Source of the DNA: a virus
Strand: one strand, 5' to 3'
Virus record (IMG/VR): IMGVR_UViG_3300047547_000161
Span: 1 to 64,000 of that record
DNA: 64,000 nt
Within the stretch, counting starts at the first letter, position 1, and each line of letters opens with the position of its first letter. Shown here one piece after another: positions 35,069 to 43,645 of the stretch. The notes beneath the pieces were generated by a model. It was given only the letters and a program-made list of their open reading frames with translations, did not search any database and was not told the DNA's origin. A program made the translations under genes and the position numbers.

Positions 35069-35850
35069 ATCTCTAAAACTCTTTTCCACTCTTGAAAAAT
35101 CTCATCATTGGTTAATGGTGAGACAATGTTATTTGTTTCTTCATTTCCGAAGAATTCAGTGTTGGTTAACCAACATTCATCTTTGACCAAACAAGCTACT
35201 TCACCTTTAGAAGAGTGGTAAACCCTACCTATTGAATCATACATAACTTGTTTGTTGGTTGAAAATCCGACTATCTCAATATCGCTATTAAGAAGTGGGC
35301 TAACGTACTTATCAAAGTAATTCTGGTCATTTATATGGCCAAATATTTTTATTTTGGTACATCCATCAGCCAAAGCTCTTTGAATTGAAATATGGGTCTG
35401 TTTTCGGTCTTCTATAGCACCAATAATACCTGCTACCATTTCAAGCCCTTCTTTAGAATTAGGTTTAAGGTCTGGCTTTAGATTAGGTATGATTTCAAAT
35501 GGACCTTGATACCTTCCATGGTATTCTCTATGAGCATCGTGTAAGAAAACAACAGTATCCCAATACTGTTTAACATCGGCAACTTCAAACCACCATTTTT
35601 CGTGACAATGAAGTATAACTTTTTTGGCGTTTGGTCTGCTTGGTAGTTTTAGAAAATGACATATCAAAATATCGTCTTTATTGATGATAAGACTGTCATT
35701 TAATAAACCAGATTGGCACTTATCTAAGTGCCAATTGTGGGGACCATAAAAAGTAGTGTCAACTCCACGTTTATTGAATTCATTTGTTAAATCAATAAAT
35801 GCAGATGTTGACCCACCCTTTTCTGACCACCCAGAAATTATTTTTATCAT
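35065..35850 (-). CDS. GT4-like glycosyltransferase
   Basis: 261 residues. KIISGWSEKGGSTSAFIDLTNEFNKRGVDTTFYGPH near residues 3-38 is the first-domain glycine-rich pattern of GT-B enzymes. IIGAIEDRKQTHISIQRALADGCTKIKIFGH marks the start of the second domain. VYHSSKGEVACLVKDECW aligns with the donor site, although the second glutamate is uncertain. The end overlaps the downstream gene. Confidence 0.68.
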   Translation of the reverse strand: MIKIISGWSEKGGSTSAFIDLTNEFNKRGVDTTFYGPHNWHLDKCQSGLLNDSLIINKDDILICHFLKLPSRPNAKKVILHCHEKWWFEVADVKQYWDTVVFLHDAHREYHGRYQGPFEIIPNLKPDLKPNSKEGLEMVAGIIGAIEDRKQTHISIQRALADGCTKIKIFGHINDQNYFDKYVSPLLNSDIEIVGFSTNKQVMYDSIGRVYHSSKGEVACLVKDECWLTNTEFFGNEETNNIVSPLTNDEIFQEWKRVLEI

Positions 35851-37037
35851 TAAATTACGTCCACATAATTGCTTACGATGGTGTTGATATCCATTGATTT
35901 GATTTCAGACAAATCTGTTGACATCTCTATCGTTTTCTTAACCATTGGGTTTGTTTCCGTAGACACAAACAATCCGTTATTAAATCTAGAATTTACAATA
36001 TTGAAGCCACCGTATAATTTGTTCATGTGTTCGATAATGTCATCATCAAACGCATGGATAATATCGAATTTAACGTCTTTAACCTTGTATAAGGTTTTAG
36101 GCGCTGATGGTTTAGGACCTTCTGGTGTTGGTATTTGCCATCTTCCGTCACCTAATGCAAAACCTGGTGGTTGTTGTATTGGTGCTAAATTAATTCCGCT
36201 TTGTTTAGCCAACATAGGCAGTTTTCCGCTCATGTTAGAACAAATCGTAACGTTATGTTTTAAAGCTTTCAAACGTTTAGCAATGTCGAAAACTATTTTG
36301 GCCTTGTTAGAGCTATCATCAAAAGCTAAGCTTGTCAACATGATATTAAGGCTTTCACCTTTTCTAAGTACTTTTTTTACATTAGCTGGTAAAAACGGTT
36401 TGTAATCATGAGCAAATTTTTCTCTGTTTTCTTCCCATTGTTCGTTAACTTGACCGATAGATTGGTGATTGATTCTTATGACGGTTGTTACACCGTTTTT
36501 AACACCACCCAAGAAGTTTTCAAAGCAAAAAGTTACATCATAGAAGTGATACCCAACAACGTTTTCGTTAAACTTTTGAACAATTTTTGTTTTGTCAACA
36601 GCAAAGAAAACACCATCGACAATAACTGTTTCTTCTATGTCTTGGTTTTGGTCTTTTGAATATTCAGATAACCAAGTTTTTCCTTCATGTGTATGAGCTA
36701 CACGACCATACATTTTGGTTCTGTCTTCCCACCATTTACCAGTTGTTGGTAGAGATTTCGTACCAGCAACACCTAGAATACCATATTCTGGGTTTCTCTT
36801 AAAAAGCTTTAAAAGTTTGTTACCCCATTGTTTTGTTTCAATGGTAATATCATCGTGACAAAACACAACAATATCGTTTTTGGCTTGTGATAAACCTCGG
36901 TTATATGATACGGTCAACGATTCTCCGTTATTGATAATTTCAATAACTTCTAATTTATTATGAAGACCTGAAGACTTTATCAAGTGTTCTGTATGTTCTG
37001 GCTTTGGTGCCCTAGTGCAGTATACTACTGAAATCAT
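35850..37037 (-). CDS. Two-part glycosyltransferase, family 2-like N-terminal domain
   Basis: 395 residues. Residues 1-225 form a GT-A domain of the kind in which a short N-terminal part (ISVVYCTRAP, VIEIINNGESLTVSYNRGLSQAKNDIVVFCHDDI) leads to a HDD metal motif near 61-63 and FFAVDKTKI. Residues 230-395 (LNIMLTSLAFDDSSNKAKIVFDIAKRLKALKHNVTICS) start like a GT-B N-terminal domain but no donor domain follows, so the second half may be incomplete or structural. It overlaps the GMP reductase-like gene by 4 bases, linking the cassette to the early nucleotide genes. Confidence 0.72.
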   Translation of the reverse strand: MISVVYCTRAPKPEHTEHLIKSSGLHNKLEVIEIINNGESLTVSYNRGLSQAKNDIVVFCHDDITIETKQWGNKLLKLFKRNPEYGILGVAGTKSLPTTGKWWEDRTKMYGRVAHTHEGKTWLSEYSKDQNQDIEETVIVDGVFFAVDKTKIVQKFNENVVGYHFYDVTFCFENFLGGVKNGVTTVIRINHQSIGQVNEQWEENREKFAHDYKPFLPANVKKVLRKGESLNIMLTSLAFDDSSNKAKIVFDIAKRLKALKHNVTICSNMSGKLPMLAKQSGINLAPIQQPPGFALGDGRWQIPTPEGPKPSAPKTLYKVKDVKFDIIHAFDDDIIEHMNKLYGGFNIVNSRFNNGLFVSTETNPMVKKTIEMSTDLSEIKSMDINTIVSNYVDVI

Positions 37038-38026
37038 TTTTTAAATCTGTTATATGCGTTATCTGTTATTTGTATTGTGTTTGCTTTACCTATAAAATCA
37101 TTGAGTGTCTTGGCGTTGCAATAACTCATAGCTGACCTTAAATAATCCTCAAAATTTTCAACCCATCCGCTAAGCGTATATTCAACTTTGCGTTTTCTAA
37201 CAACACCCTCAGATGTTTTAACGGTTTCTCTACCCCACTTCATTTGTACTTCTTTGGTTGACATACCTCTGAACTTCTTATAAATTGGTAAGCCCCAATC
37301 GTAAAAAATTTCAGCATCTGTTTGATTGATTTTGATACCATAAAGGTAGTTATCACCACACGATTCAATAGCTTTATTAAAAAGACTACCAACCATAACG
37401 AAATCGGCACCTAACGCTAAAGCTTTTATGATGTCACTATAATCCTTCATGCCGCCATCAGCAACGATTTTAGCTGGTTTTTGTAACGTGCAAGAAATGT
37501 CGTAACATTCTTTAATCAAAGAAGCCATAGGGAAGCCGACACCAGTATGTACCGTTGTACTACAAGCGTTTCCGTTTCCAATACCAACCCTTACCATATC
37601 GGCACCAGCTTCAGATAACATTGCATATGTTTCTGGGTTGGCTACGTTACCAACCATAAGCGTCATTTTCGGATAGGCTTCTTTAACAACCCTAGTTGTT
37701 TCAATCAAATTCTCCATATGCCCATTTGCAATATCTATCAAATACTTTCCTCTAGGTTTTAAATCACTGGACAAATATTTTGAGAAAAATTCGCTCAATG
37801 AATATGATGTAAACCCATCAATAGTGTGTTCACCCCTTGGTAAGCAAGTATTGATACGTAAATTGGTGAAGATTTTTTCGTTATCACTAGAAATTACAGT
37901 ATCCATAGGTGCTGTTATAATTGGTAATCTACCGTCAACATATGGGTTTATTTGACCCCTAGATTCAATTGTTGACACAGCAGCTGGCATCAACAGAATA
38001 TCGTTAAAATCTAACTTTACGCTCAT
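37034..38026 (-). CDS. GMP reductase/IMP dehydrogenase-like enzyme
   Basis: TIM-barrel purine enzyme of 330 residues lacking the CBS domains of most IMP dehydrogenases. LDFNDILLMPA and PIITAPMDTV are the N-terminal signatures, VRVGIGNGNACSTTVHTGVGFP at 146-166 contains the catalytic C155, and VADGGMKDYSDIIKALALGADFVMVGSLF is the phosphate-binding loop. It more closely fits GMP reductase by length. In a phage it would recycle guanine nucleotides; guanine nucleotide supply is also relevant to GDP-sugars used next door. Confidence 0.85.
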   Translation of the reverse strand: MSVKLDFNDILLMPAAVSTIESRGQINPYVDGRLPIITAPMDTVISSDNEKIFTNLRINTCLPRGEHTIDGFTSYSLSEFFSKYLSSDLKPRGKYLIDIANGHMENLIETTRVVKEAYPKMTLMVGNVANPETYAMLSEAGADMVRVGIGNGNACSTTVHTGVGFPMASLIKECYDISCTLQKPAKIVADGGMKDYSDIIKALALGADFVMVGSLFNKAIESCGDNYLYGIKINQTDAEIFYDWGLPIYKKFRGMSTKEVQMKWGRETVKTSEGVVRKRKVEYTLSGWVENFEDYLRSAMSYCNAKTLNDFIGKANTIQITDNAYNRFKK

Positions 38027-38031
38027 GTTTT

Positions 38032-38607
38032 TTAGTTACTTCCAGTTGAACCAAAACCACCTTCACCTCTTTGAGTTTCGTCTAAAGACTCAACCTTTTC
38101 AAACTTCATAACGTGACCAGACATTACAGGTGCAACAACACCTTGAGCAATTCTGTCTCCGTGATTTATTTTGAACGATTCGTTACCCAAATTAATAAGG
38201 ATAACTTTAACCTCACCGCGATAATCTGAATCAACAGTACCTGGTGTGTTTAGTACAGTGATACCGTTTTTAGCAGCAAGACCGCTTCTTGGTCTTACTT
38301 GTAATTCAAGTGTTTCTGGGATAGCAAAGTATAAACCAGTAGGTACTACAGCACGTTCGCCAGCCATGAGAATTATTGGTTCATCAATATTAGCCCTAAT
38401 GTCAAAACCAGACGAGCCACTTGTCGCAAAACTAGGGTCTTCGTTGTTTGATTTATTAATTAGTTTTATAGAAACTCTTGGGTCGGTTATTTGACCAGTT
38501 AAGTGTTCGAATTCTTTGTTAAAGTCATCTACACTATATGAGTTATTAGGGTCGTTAGCTTCGTCATATTTTTGACGAATGTATTCTAATTCTTCAGTTG
38601 AAAACAT
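38032..38607 (-). CDS. dut: dUTP pyrophosphatase (dUTPase)
   Basis: Trimeric dUTPase that removes dUTP and supplies dUMP. All five family motifs are visible in order: [17 protein letters not shown], the [14 protein letters not shown] segment with the catalytic Asp and Tyr, GDRIAQ and the C-terminal [10 protein letters not shown]. At 191 residues it is longer than usual because of a 40-residue acidic N-terminal extension. It ends 5 bases before the GMP reductase-like gene. Confidence 0.95.
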   Translation of the reverse strand: MFSTEELEYIRQKYDEANDPNNSYSVDDFNKEFEHLTGQITDPRVSIKLINKSNNEDPSFATSGSSGFDIRANIDEPIILMAGERAVVPTGLYFAIPETLELQVRPRSGLAAKNGITVLNTPGTVDSDYRGEVKVILINLGNESFKINHGDRIAQGVVAPVMSGHVMKFEKVESLDETQRGEGGFGSTGSN

Positions 38608-38608
38608 A

Positions 38609-39172
38609 TTAGTTGTTGTTTTGTTCGTGTTTGATTGCTAGTGTAATTCCCATTTTCAAAAGCTCACCCAACATTGAATTGTGGTGTTGTGACATTTTAT
38701 CGTCAGCTTTATCATAGAAAAGGATTGCCGTATATTCCTCTTCAGTAAATTGAATACCATGGCTCATAGCGTAGTATATGCTGCGTTCAGATACCCTCAT
38801 AGACACAATATCCTCGTTGAATTCGTACATTTTACCTTGGTTTTTGCGGTGCCATTCTGATGTACAAGGTACATACAACTTAGCTTTACCGATACCATGC
38901 AAAAGACAAACTTTCAACAAGGATGCTTGGTCAACTCTTTCTTCTTCAGGAAGTGAATTGTTTATTCTTACAGCATAATTAGCAACACGAAGCAAATGGT
39001 CAATAAGACCACCTTCAAATGCGTTGTTATAGTCAGCCATGCTACTAGCAGGTGCTTTGATGAAGTCATCACCCAAAAAGGTCATAAGTTCATCGTTCAT
39101 GAAACCATTTTTGGCAGCTGTTTCAAAAAATTTTTTTGTGTTTGAAACAACCCTCGTTTGTTCTAAGGTCAT
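38609..39172 (-). CDS. HD-domain-like protein with altered HD motif
   Basis: 187 residues with HD-phosphohydrolase layout: [17 protein letters not shown] provides the first His, but the diagnostic HD pair is HG in [12 protein letters not shown], so the central metal-binding Asp is missing. Further possible ligands are the His in AMSHGIQF and the Asp in LFYDKAD. It may be catalytically inactive or use a different metal site. It leads the operon with dUTPase and GMP reductase and is preceded by a host-type promoter, so expression is probably early. Confidence 0.65.
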   Translation of the reverse strand: MTLEQTRVVSNTKKFFETAAKNGFMNDELMTFLGDDFIKAPASSMADYNNAFEGGLIDHLLRVANYAVRINNSLPEEERVDQASLLKVCLLHGIGKAKLYVPCTSEWHRKNQGKMYEFNEDIVSMRVSERSIYYAMSHGIQFTEEEYTAILFYDKADDKMSQHHNSMLGELLKMGITLAIKHEQNNN

Positions 39173-39205
39173 TAAGTATAAATCTAAAAAACTCGTTATT
39201 TTTTA

Positions 39206-39236
39206 CAAATATACTACATTTTTTCCAAACTTACAA
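39206..39236 (-). promoter_or_regulatory. Host-type (Bacteroidota) promoter for the nucleotide and glycan operon
   Basis: On the minus strand, TTG (39236-39234), 20 bases, then TATATTTG (39213-39206), about 33 bases before the ATG at 39172. No other convincing promoter is seen downstream until the phoH gene, so the transcript may run through the whole glycan cassette. Confidence 0.75.
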
Positions 39237-39240
39237 GTTT

Positions 39241-39864
39241 TTAATCGTTTAATGATGCATCTACGAAAAAATTTCCGTAATCATCAGTTTTTTTAACAAC
39301 TGATTGGTCTTCATATACGTACTTTAACTCACCATTAACAACTTCAATCCCTTTAACCTTTCTATCTGGTTCATTATTAGGTATTTCTGTATTACCTTCA
39401 TTAAGTGGGCTGAATCTATTGAACTCGGTTTTATTACCAGTCTTATTATCCATAAACTCAGTTGTGTCGAACAATCCGTTATGGTAACCATGACCTAACG
39501 TTTCTTCTGCGCCACGATGGGCGGTTCTCATTCTATCAACCAAACCACTTGCTTTCATAGATAAGTCTCTATGCGTGTTTAGTTCTTTAAGTCTTTTGAT
39601 TTCTTTTCTTAGTTCAAGTATTTCTACATCCTTAAGTCTTGAAACGTTTTTGAGTTGTACTCCGTCATCAACATTTTTCATCAAATTACGAATGTGGTCC
39701 AAATCCAAATTATGTTTTTTAGATAGCTTATCTATTGAACTGGTTGGTTCTGGTTCAATTTCGGTTTCTATTTGTACCGTATTTTTTTGCTCTGACATAT
39801 CTGAGTCATCATCTAACATTGTAGATATGAACTCAAAAACTTTTTTTAATTGTTTGTTATCCAT
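39241..39864 (-). CDS. Acidic coiled-coil protein of unknown function
   Basis: 207 residues, not recognised. The first half is acidic (STMLDDDSDMSEQ) and then coiled-coil-like (VSRLKDVEILELRKEIKRLKEL, near residues 74-95). The second half is polar with an HRGAEETLGHGYHNGLF segment. It directly follows the glycosyltransferase gene upstream (1-base overlap) and ends just before the host-type promoter at 39206-39236. Confidence 0.55.
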   Translation of the reverse strand: MDNKQLKKVFEFISTMLDDDSDMSEQKNTVQIETEIEPEPTSSIDKLSKKHNLDLDHIRNLMKNVDDGVQLKNVSRLKDVEILELRKEIKRLKELNTHRDLSMKASGLVDRMRTAHRGAEETLGHGYHNGLFDTTEFMDNKTGNKTEFNRFSPLNEGNTEIPNNEPDRKVKGIEVVNGELKYVYEDQSVVKKTDDYGNFFVDASLND

Positions 39865-41117
39865 TATACCGTTTCTATTAATACTGGGTTATTTTCTTTT
39901 ACCAACGAGTGATAAAGTTCTCTTCTGGTTTTGGTTGTTGTTTCTAGCGAATAAGTATCCTTAACCGTTTCGAACAAGTTGTTTTGTAGAGTTGTGATTA
40001 ACTCTGGGTTTTGAATTAGTTTTTTGATTGCACCATACCAATCTTTATGGTTTTTAACTGAATCAACCAAGATACCGTTAGCGGTGGTATCAAAACCACC
40101 ACCATATACCAAAGCATTCTTAAGGTCAATTTTGTAAGGTCCAAAATTTTGTGCTACGATAGCTTTCTTATGGAACCCAGCTTCAATAACTTTCAATTGG
40201 CTCTTTACCTTATTGAAAATGTTCTCTTGTAGTGGAGCTAAAGAAATATCAAATAAGTTATAGTTTGACGCATAAGATGAAATTGGTTTGGTCCAAACTC
40301 GTCTGTATGGTTCGTTTTCTACATTAGGGTATTCTTCGTTAACGAATTTCAACAAAAATTCTTTATACTCAGGGCTAACACTTCTGTAATCATCAGTGAA
40401 GATTCTTTCATACTGATACCAAACACTTTCTTTAGGTTGAATTGGTCTGGTGGTTTGTTCTTTGGTTACTGGGTCAATGATAGTGTGGTTACCTCTGAGG
40501 TCAAAACCACAAAGAACAAACTGAACTTTGTTTAATAATTTATCACCACTAAGCTTGCTTACCACACCTTCTAAAATTTTCAAGTCGTGTAAGTGTGATG
40601 AACCACCTAACCAACCAATTCTTAACCTATCAGATTTTGTTGGTTTTGGTTTAAATTGATATTCTTCTGGGTCAACAGCATTAGGTATAACAAAAACATT
40701 TTTGTTTAGCTTCTTAATTTCATCGGCGAATAACGTTGTTGTCGTTGTAACGTATTGCGCCATCTTTAAATTGTTCGCTATCTTTTTATCCAAATCATTG
40801 TTTTTGATAATGTGATAAGCTGGGTGGTGTTGACCTGGTGCCCAGTAATCATCTATATCCATAATTGATACAATGCCCATATTTCTAAGTTTATCATTCA
40901 ATAAGCTCATATATTCATAAGAACCTAGTGTTCTATGATAATGGATAATATCATATTGTTTTAACCATTCATCATTTTGTAATTGTGGTTCGTAATCAAT
41001 ATCAACGTGAAATTCGTCTGGATACATGCTCTCTAGCATAAGGTGTGGGTTTGTACTCCTAAAATAGGATACACCTGTTCTGTCACTTGGGACAACTAAA
41101 ACTTTAAGTTTCTTCAT
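39864..41117 (-). CDS. GT4-type glycosyltransferase
   Basis: 417 residues beginning MKKLKVLVVPSDRTGVSYFRSTNPHLML. It has the IHYHR and VTTTTTLFADEIKKLNKNVFVIPNAVD first-domain segments, RIGWLGGSSHLHDLKILEGVV at the start of the second domain, and VKSQLKVIEAGFHKKAIVAQNFGPY at the donor site near residue 320. The start at 41117 is chosen over an upstream in-frame TTG because a host-type promoter overlaps that TTG. It is expressed separately from the main cassette, probably early. Confidence 0.82.
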   Translation of the reverse strand: MKKLKVLVVPSDRTGVSYFRSTNPHLMLESMYPDEFHVDIDYEPQLQNDEWLKQYDIIHYHRTLGSYEYMSLLNDKLRNMGIVSIMDIDDYWAPGQHHPAYHIIKNNDLDKKIANNLKMAQYVTTTTTLFADEIKKLNKNVFVIPNAVDPEEYQFKPKPTKSDRLRIGWLGGSSHLHDLKILEGVVSKLSGDKLLNKVQFVLCGFDLRGNHTIIDPVTKEQTTRPIQPKESVWYQYERIFTDDYRSVSPEYKEFLLKFVNEEYPNVENEPYRRVWTKPISSYASNYNLFDISLAPLQENIFNKVKSQLKVIEAGFHKKAIVAQNFGPYKIDLKNALVYGGGFDTTANGILVDSVKNHKDWYGAIKKLIQNPELITTLQNNLFETVKDTYSLETTTKTRRELYHSLVKENNPVLIETV

Positions 41118-41134
41118 AAATTGTAACTTTGCGA

Positions 41135-41164
41135 CCAATATATACCATTAAAAATATTAGTCAA
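41135..41164 (-). promoter_or_regulatory. Near-consensus host-type promoter for the glycosyltransferase
   Basis: On the minus strand, TTG (41164-41162), 19 bases, then TATATTGG (41142-41135), one mismatch from TAnnTTTG, 17 bases before the ATG at 41117. Confidence 0.55.
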
Positions 41165-41166
41165 TG

Positions 41167-41195
41167 AAAAAAGGGGAAAAATCCCCTTTTTTTTT
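41167..41195 (-). terminator. Rho-independent terminator
   Basis: On the minus strand, GGGGA/TCCCC with a short loop and flanking A and T runs (CCCCTTTTTT), just after the stop of the 41211-41825 gene and immediately before the next promoter. Confidence 0.9.
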
Positions 41196-41210
41196 ATGTT
41201 TTTCTTGAAA

Positions 41211-41825
41211 TTACTTCTTGGTTGTGATTTTACCTTCTTTAATCAAAGTGTTAATGGTTTTTTTTATTGTTTGCTCACTAACAGTTTTTGTAAACATTTC
41301 AGCAAGAATCTTATTGACTCTATTATCAATCATTTCATTTAACTGAGACATACTTATGGTCACCATTTGTTCTGTTGAATTGTGATTAACCGATTCTCTA
41401 ATTGGACCTCTTTGCGGTGCTGGAGCTCCTTGTCGTCTAATTGGTTTTTCAATCAAATCTTCAAGTCCCTCTAAACCAAAGGAAGATGTTACCGCACCAT
41501 AACTTAATTTAGGTATAGGTTTATTTAACATAGCTTGTTTAACGTTATCTGGCATTTTAGACCTCATCACGTCTTCGGCTGTGTAATCTCTAACTTCAAC
41601 CTGCGCTTCAGTTTGAGGGATATAGTTTTCATAGACTGGTTCTCTTTCATCCATTTCATTGTAATAAGGTGTCTGAGGTGCGTAGTTATCATAACCACCA
41701 TAACCTTCATCCATTCTATTTTTAGATTTGGTAGGTGATTTCTCTTCTACTGCTTTCATAACCTTTTTTGCGTTACCTAGAATGTTTTTTAATCTATTAA
41801 CGTCTACTGGTGTTGGTGTTTCCAT
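41211..41825 (-). CDS. Protein of unknown function, late cluster
   Basis: 204 residues, not recognised. It has a basic helical N-terminus (VNRLKNILGNAKKVMKAVEEKSPTKSK), a Tyr/Pro-rich low-complexity middle (GYGGYDNYAPQTPYYNEM), the short motif LSYGAVTSSFGLEGLEDLIEKP near 108-129, and a helical C-terminus (MSQLNEMIDNRVNKILAEMF). A peptide-like linear-motif protein or virion component is possible. It overlaps its upstream neighbour by 29 bases. Confidence 0.55.
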   Translation of the reverse strand: METPTPVDVNRLKNILGNAKKVMKAVEEKSPTKSKNRMDEGYGGYDNYAPQTPYYNEMDEREPVYENYIPQTEAQVEVRDYTAEDVMRSKMPDNVKQAMLNKPIPKLSYGAVTSSFGLEGLEDLIEKPIRRQGAPAPQRGPIRESVNHNSTEQMVTISMSQLNEMIDNRVNKILAEMFTKTVSEQTIKKTINTLIKEGKITTKK

Positions 41826-42297
41826 TTGTTTGTTGTGTTTGTTGCGGTTGCGCTTGTTGTGTTTGTTGGGGTTGATTCAAATTTACTTTGTACATAATTG
41901 ATGACATTGTTGCGTCACCATTAGGGTTATAGCTAGGTATGCTTGAATCATAGTCAGAGATAGGTTTGGACCATTTTACTTTCGTAGGGTACCAACCAAC
42001 TATTCTGTCTAACCTAAACGTTTTCCAAAAACCGTTTTTATTTCCTGTTTTAGAGGCACCAACAATTTGATACGCTCTAATTATATCGTTTCCACTTTTA
42101 GATTTACCCAAAACATAAACTTGAATGTATCGTTTACTAGGTACTGTTTGACCTTCATCCATATATTCAATGTTTACGTTATACTTACCATCTATACAAG
42201 CTTTAACGTCATCAATAGACACAGCTTCGGTTAACAACCGTCTGTATTCATTGATACTTTCTAATATAACTTCTTGATATAGATTGTAAAGCTTCAT
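41797..42297 (-). CDS. WYL-like domain protein in the late cluster
   Basis: 166 residues. Residues about 35-110 resemble the small SH3-like WYL domain: NIEYMDE, RYIQVYVLGKSKSGNDIIRAYQIVGASKTG and WKTFRLDRIVGWY. WYL domains commonly bind nucleic acid or nucleotide ligands. The N-terminus contains LLTE followed by A at residues 21-25, identical in form to the predicted capsid-protein cleavage site, so packaging in the head is possible. The C-terminus is a Gln/Thr-rich low-complexity tail. No DNA-binding helix-turn-helix is seen. Confidence 0.55.
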   Translation of the reverse strand: MKLYNLYQEVILESINEYRRLLTEAVSIDDVKACIDGKYNVNIEYMDEGQTVPSKRYIQVYVLGKSKSGNDIIRAYQIVGASKTGNKNGFWKTFRLDRIVGWYPTKVKWSKPISDYDSSIPSYNPNGDATMSSIMYKVNLNQPQQTQQAQPQQTQQTNGNTNTSRR

Positions 42298-42304
42298 AAA
42301 AAAA

Positions 42305-42688
42305 TTAGATAATTACTTGACCGATATTTGCTGATGTATCTGGGTGTGTATAGTTTTGTAAACCTAAACCTACTGGACCATAACCCCACATACCGCTATT
42401 CATAGCAAATGCTGGTACACGACCAGAACCTATATAAAGGCTTTGGTTACCATAAATGTCGTATGAACCACCGACACCACCATAGTTGTCGATATCTAAG
42501 TATTGACCAGAACCCTTACCATAAACTGGTGTGGTTTGGTCAGATACAGCTCTAGTGTGTGTTGCACTATATTCGTTAGCTGGGTTAGCATTGTTGTAAG
42601 TGTTGATTGGCAACAATGTGTTTCTTGCAGCAATTGCTGCGGCTTCAAGTGGTGATTGACCACCGTTGTATGGGCTACCTACTGGCAT
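42305..42688 (-). CDS. Small structural-type protein
   Basis: 127 residues, Gly/Asn/Tyr/Ser-rich with no charged patches or enzyme motif (GGQSPLEAAAIAARNTLLPINTYNNANPANEYSATHTRAVS near the N-terminus; YGGVGGSYDIYGNQSLYIGSG in the middle). Composition suggests a virion decoration or tail component. It is the third gene of a leftward late operon of five small genes. Confidence 0.55.
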   Translation of the reverse strand: MPVGSPYNGGQSPLEAAAIAARNTLLPINTYNNANPANEYSATHTRAVSDQTTPVYGKGSGQYLDIDNYGGVGGSYDIYGNQSLYIGSGRVPAFAMNSGMWGYGPVGLGLQNYTHPDTSANIGQVII

Positions 42689-42692
42689 GTTT

Positions 42693-43142
42693 TTAAATTT
42701 TTAATTTTTTGTTGTTATCCATATACTCTATTAAATATCTAATTTCTGAGATTTCTTTCTGAATTGATTCATTATAAACTTCTTTGTTAGACATTATTTT
42801 TCGACTCATATCACCTTTTGTAACTTTTGGTGTACCACCTACGGCTGTTGGATTGGCATTGTCTCTATCTTTATTGTGAGCTTTGATGAATTGGTTTTCT
42901 CTACCAGCATCCATACCAACTTTTTTCTCATTGTAATTGGCGTCTTTGGCTGTTTTCACCAAACCGTTAACTTCATTAAACCTAGCTTCACCACCCATTC
43001 TTTGATATTCAGAGCAATTTTGACGATTTTCACAATCATCTTTTGCTTGTCTTAATCTTGACAATTCCATAGCAAAGGCTTGGTGATTTTTAGTGTGACC
43101 ATCCTGTGTAGCGTGTATGTCGTTGCTTATTTGTGAGTTCAT
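42693..43142 (-). CDS. Small helical protein, late operon
   Basis: 149 residues, not recognised. Highly polar and helical, with two cysteines close together (DDCENRQNCSEYQRMGGEARFNEV near residues 32-55), a middle rich in Lys and Asn, and a helical end (IQKEISEIRYLIEYMDNNKKLKI). It lies one base after the previous gene. Confidence 0.5.
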   Translation of the reverse strand: MNSQISNDIHATQDGHTKNHQAFAMELSRLRQAKDDCENRQNCSEYQRMGGEARFNEVNGLVKTAKDANYNEKKVGMDAGRENQFIKAHNKDRDNANPTAVGGTPKVTKGDMSRKIMSNKEVYNESIQKEISEIRYLIEYMDNNKKLKI

Positions 43143-43143
43143 T

Positions 43144-43608
43144 TTACAGGTTTTTTGAGCTTATTTTGTTTGCAATAGCTTTTTTAAGGTCTTCTAATTG
43201 TTTTTCTGTTAATTCAGCATCTTCTATTGTGTCAACAAGATTCGCAACTTTAGGGTTGTAATCTTTATCTGTAACGTCAAATGAGTTGCTTTTTTTAACC
43301 AAATCGCTTATTTTTTCTTCAACTGATGTTTTTGTAACAACAGCTTTGCTTTCAAAAGTCCTAAGTCTACCTTCTCTTGAGCTACCGTATGAGTACACAG
43401 CAAACCATGGGATGTTTTGTCTATAACGAGAAGTTGTTTTATCCATTGTTGTTGGTGTACCTTTTTCGTAACTAGACATATCATCTGGTGTTTTAGTAAT
43501 TGGTCCTGTTTCAATTTCACTATCTCCATTTATTGGTTTATTACCACCAATAGAGTTGAAATCACCACCTACCAATTCTTGTATGTTGCTTTTTTTAATG
43601 GTTTTCAT
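43144..43608 (-). CDS. Small protein, first gene of the late operon
   Basis: 154 residues, not recognised. The sequence holds an Asp/Gly/Pro/Ser-rich start, a short RYRQNIPWFAVYSYGSSREGRLRTF segment near residues 60-85 and a helical C-terminus (DLVKKSNSF, LVDTIEDAELTEKQLEDLKKAIANKI). A putative late promoter lies 8 bases before its start, so it leads the transcript to the terminator at 41167-41195. Confidence 0.5.
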   Translation of the reverse strand: MKTIKKSNIQELVGGDFNSIGGNKPINGDSEIETGPITKTPDDMSSYEKGTPTTMDKTTSRYRQNIPWFAVYSYGSSREGRLRTFESKAVVTKTSVEEKISDLVKKSNSFDVTDKDYNPKVANLVDTIEDAELTEKQLEDLKKAIANKISSKNL

Positions 43609-43616
43609 AAATTAGC

Positions 43617-43631
43617 TTTTATTATAAATAT
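43617..43631 (-). promoter_or_regulatory. Putative phage late promoter (leftward)
   Basis: Coding-strand ATATTTATAATAAAA, 8 bases before the ATG at 43608. Together with the copy at 43646-43660 it forms a divergent late promoter pair. Confidence 0.6.
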
Positions 43632-43645
43632 ATTGGAAGTCTTGA

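Noticed and set aside
35869-36405. 178-codon reading frame on the plus strand
   Set aside because: It lies wholly inside the two-part glycosyltransferase gene, which shows clear domain motifs, and no promoter precedes it.
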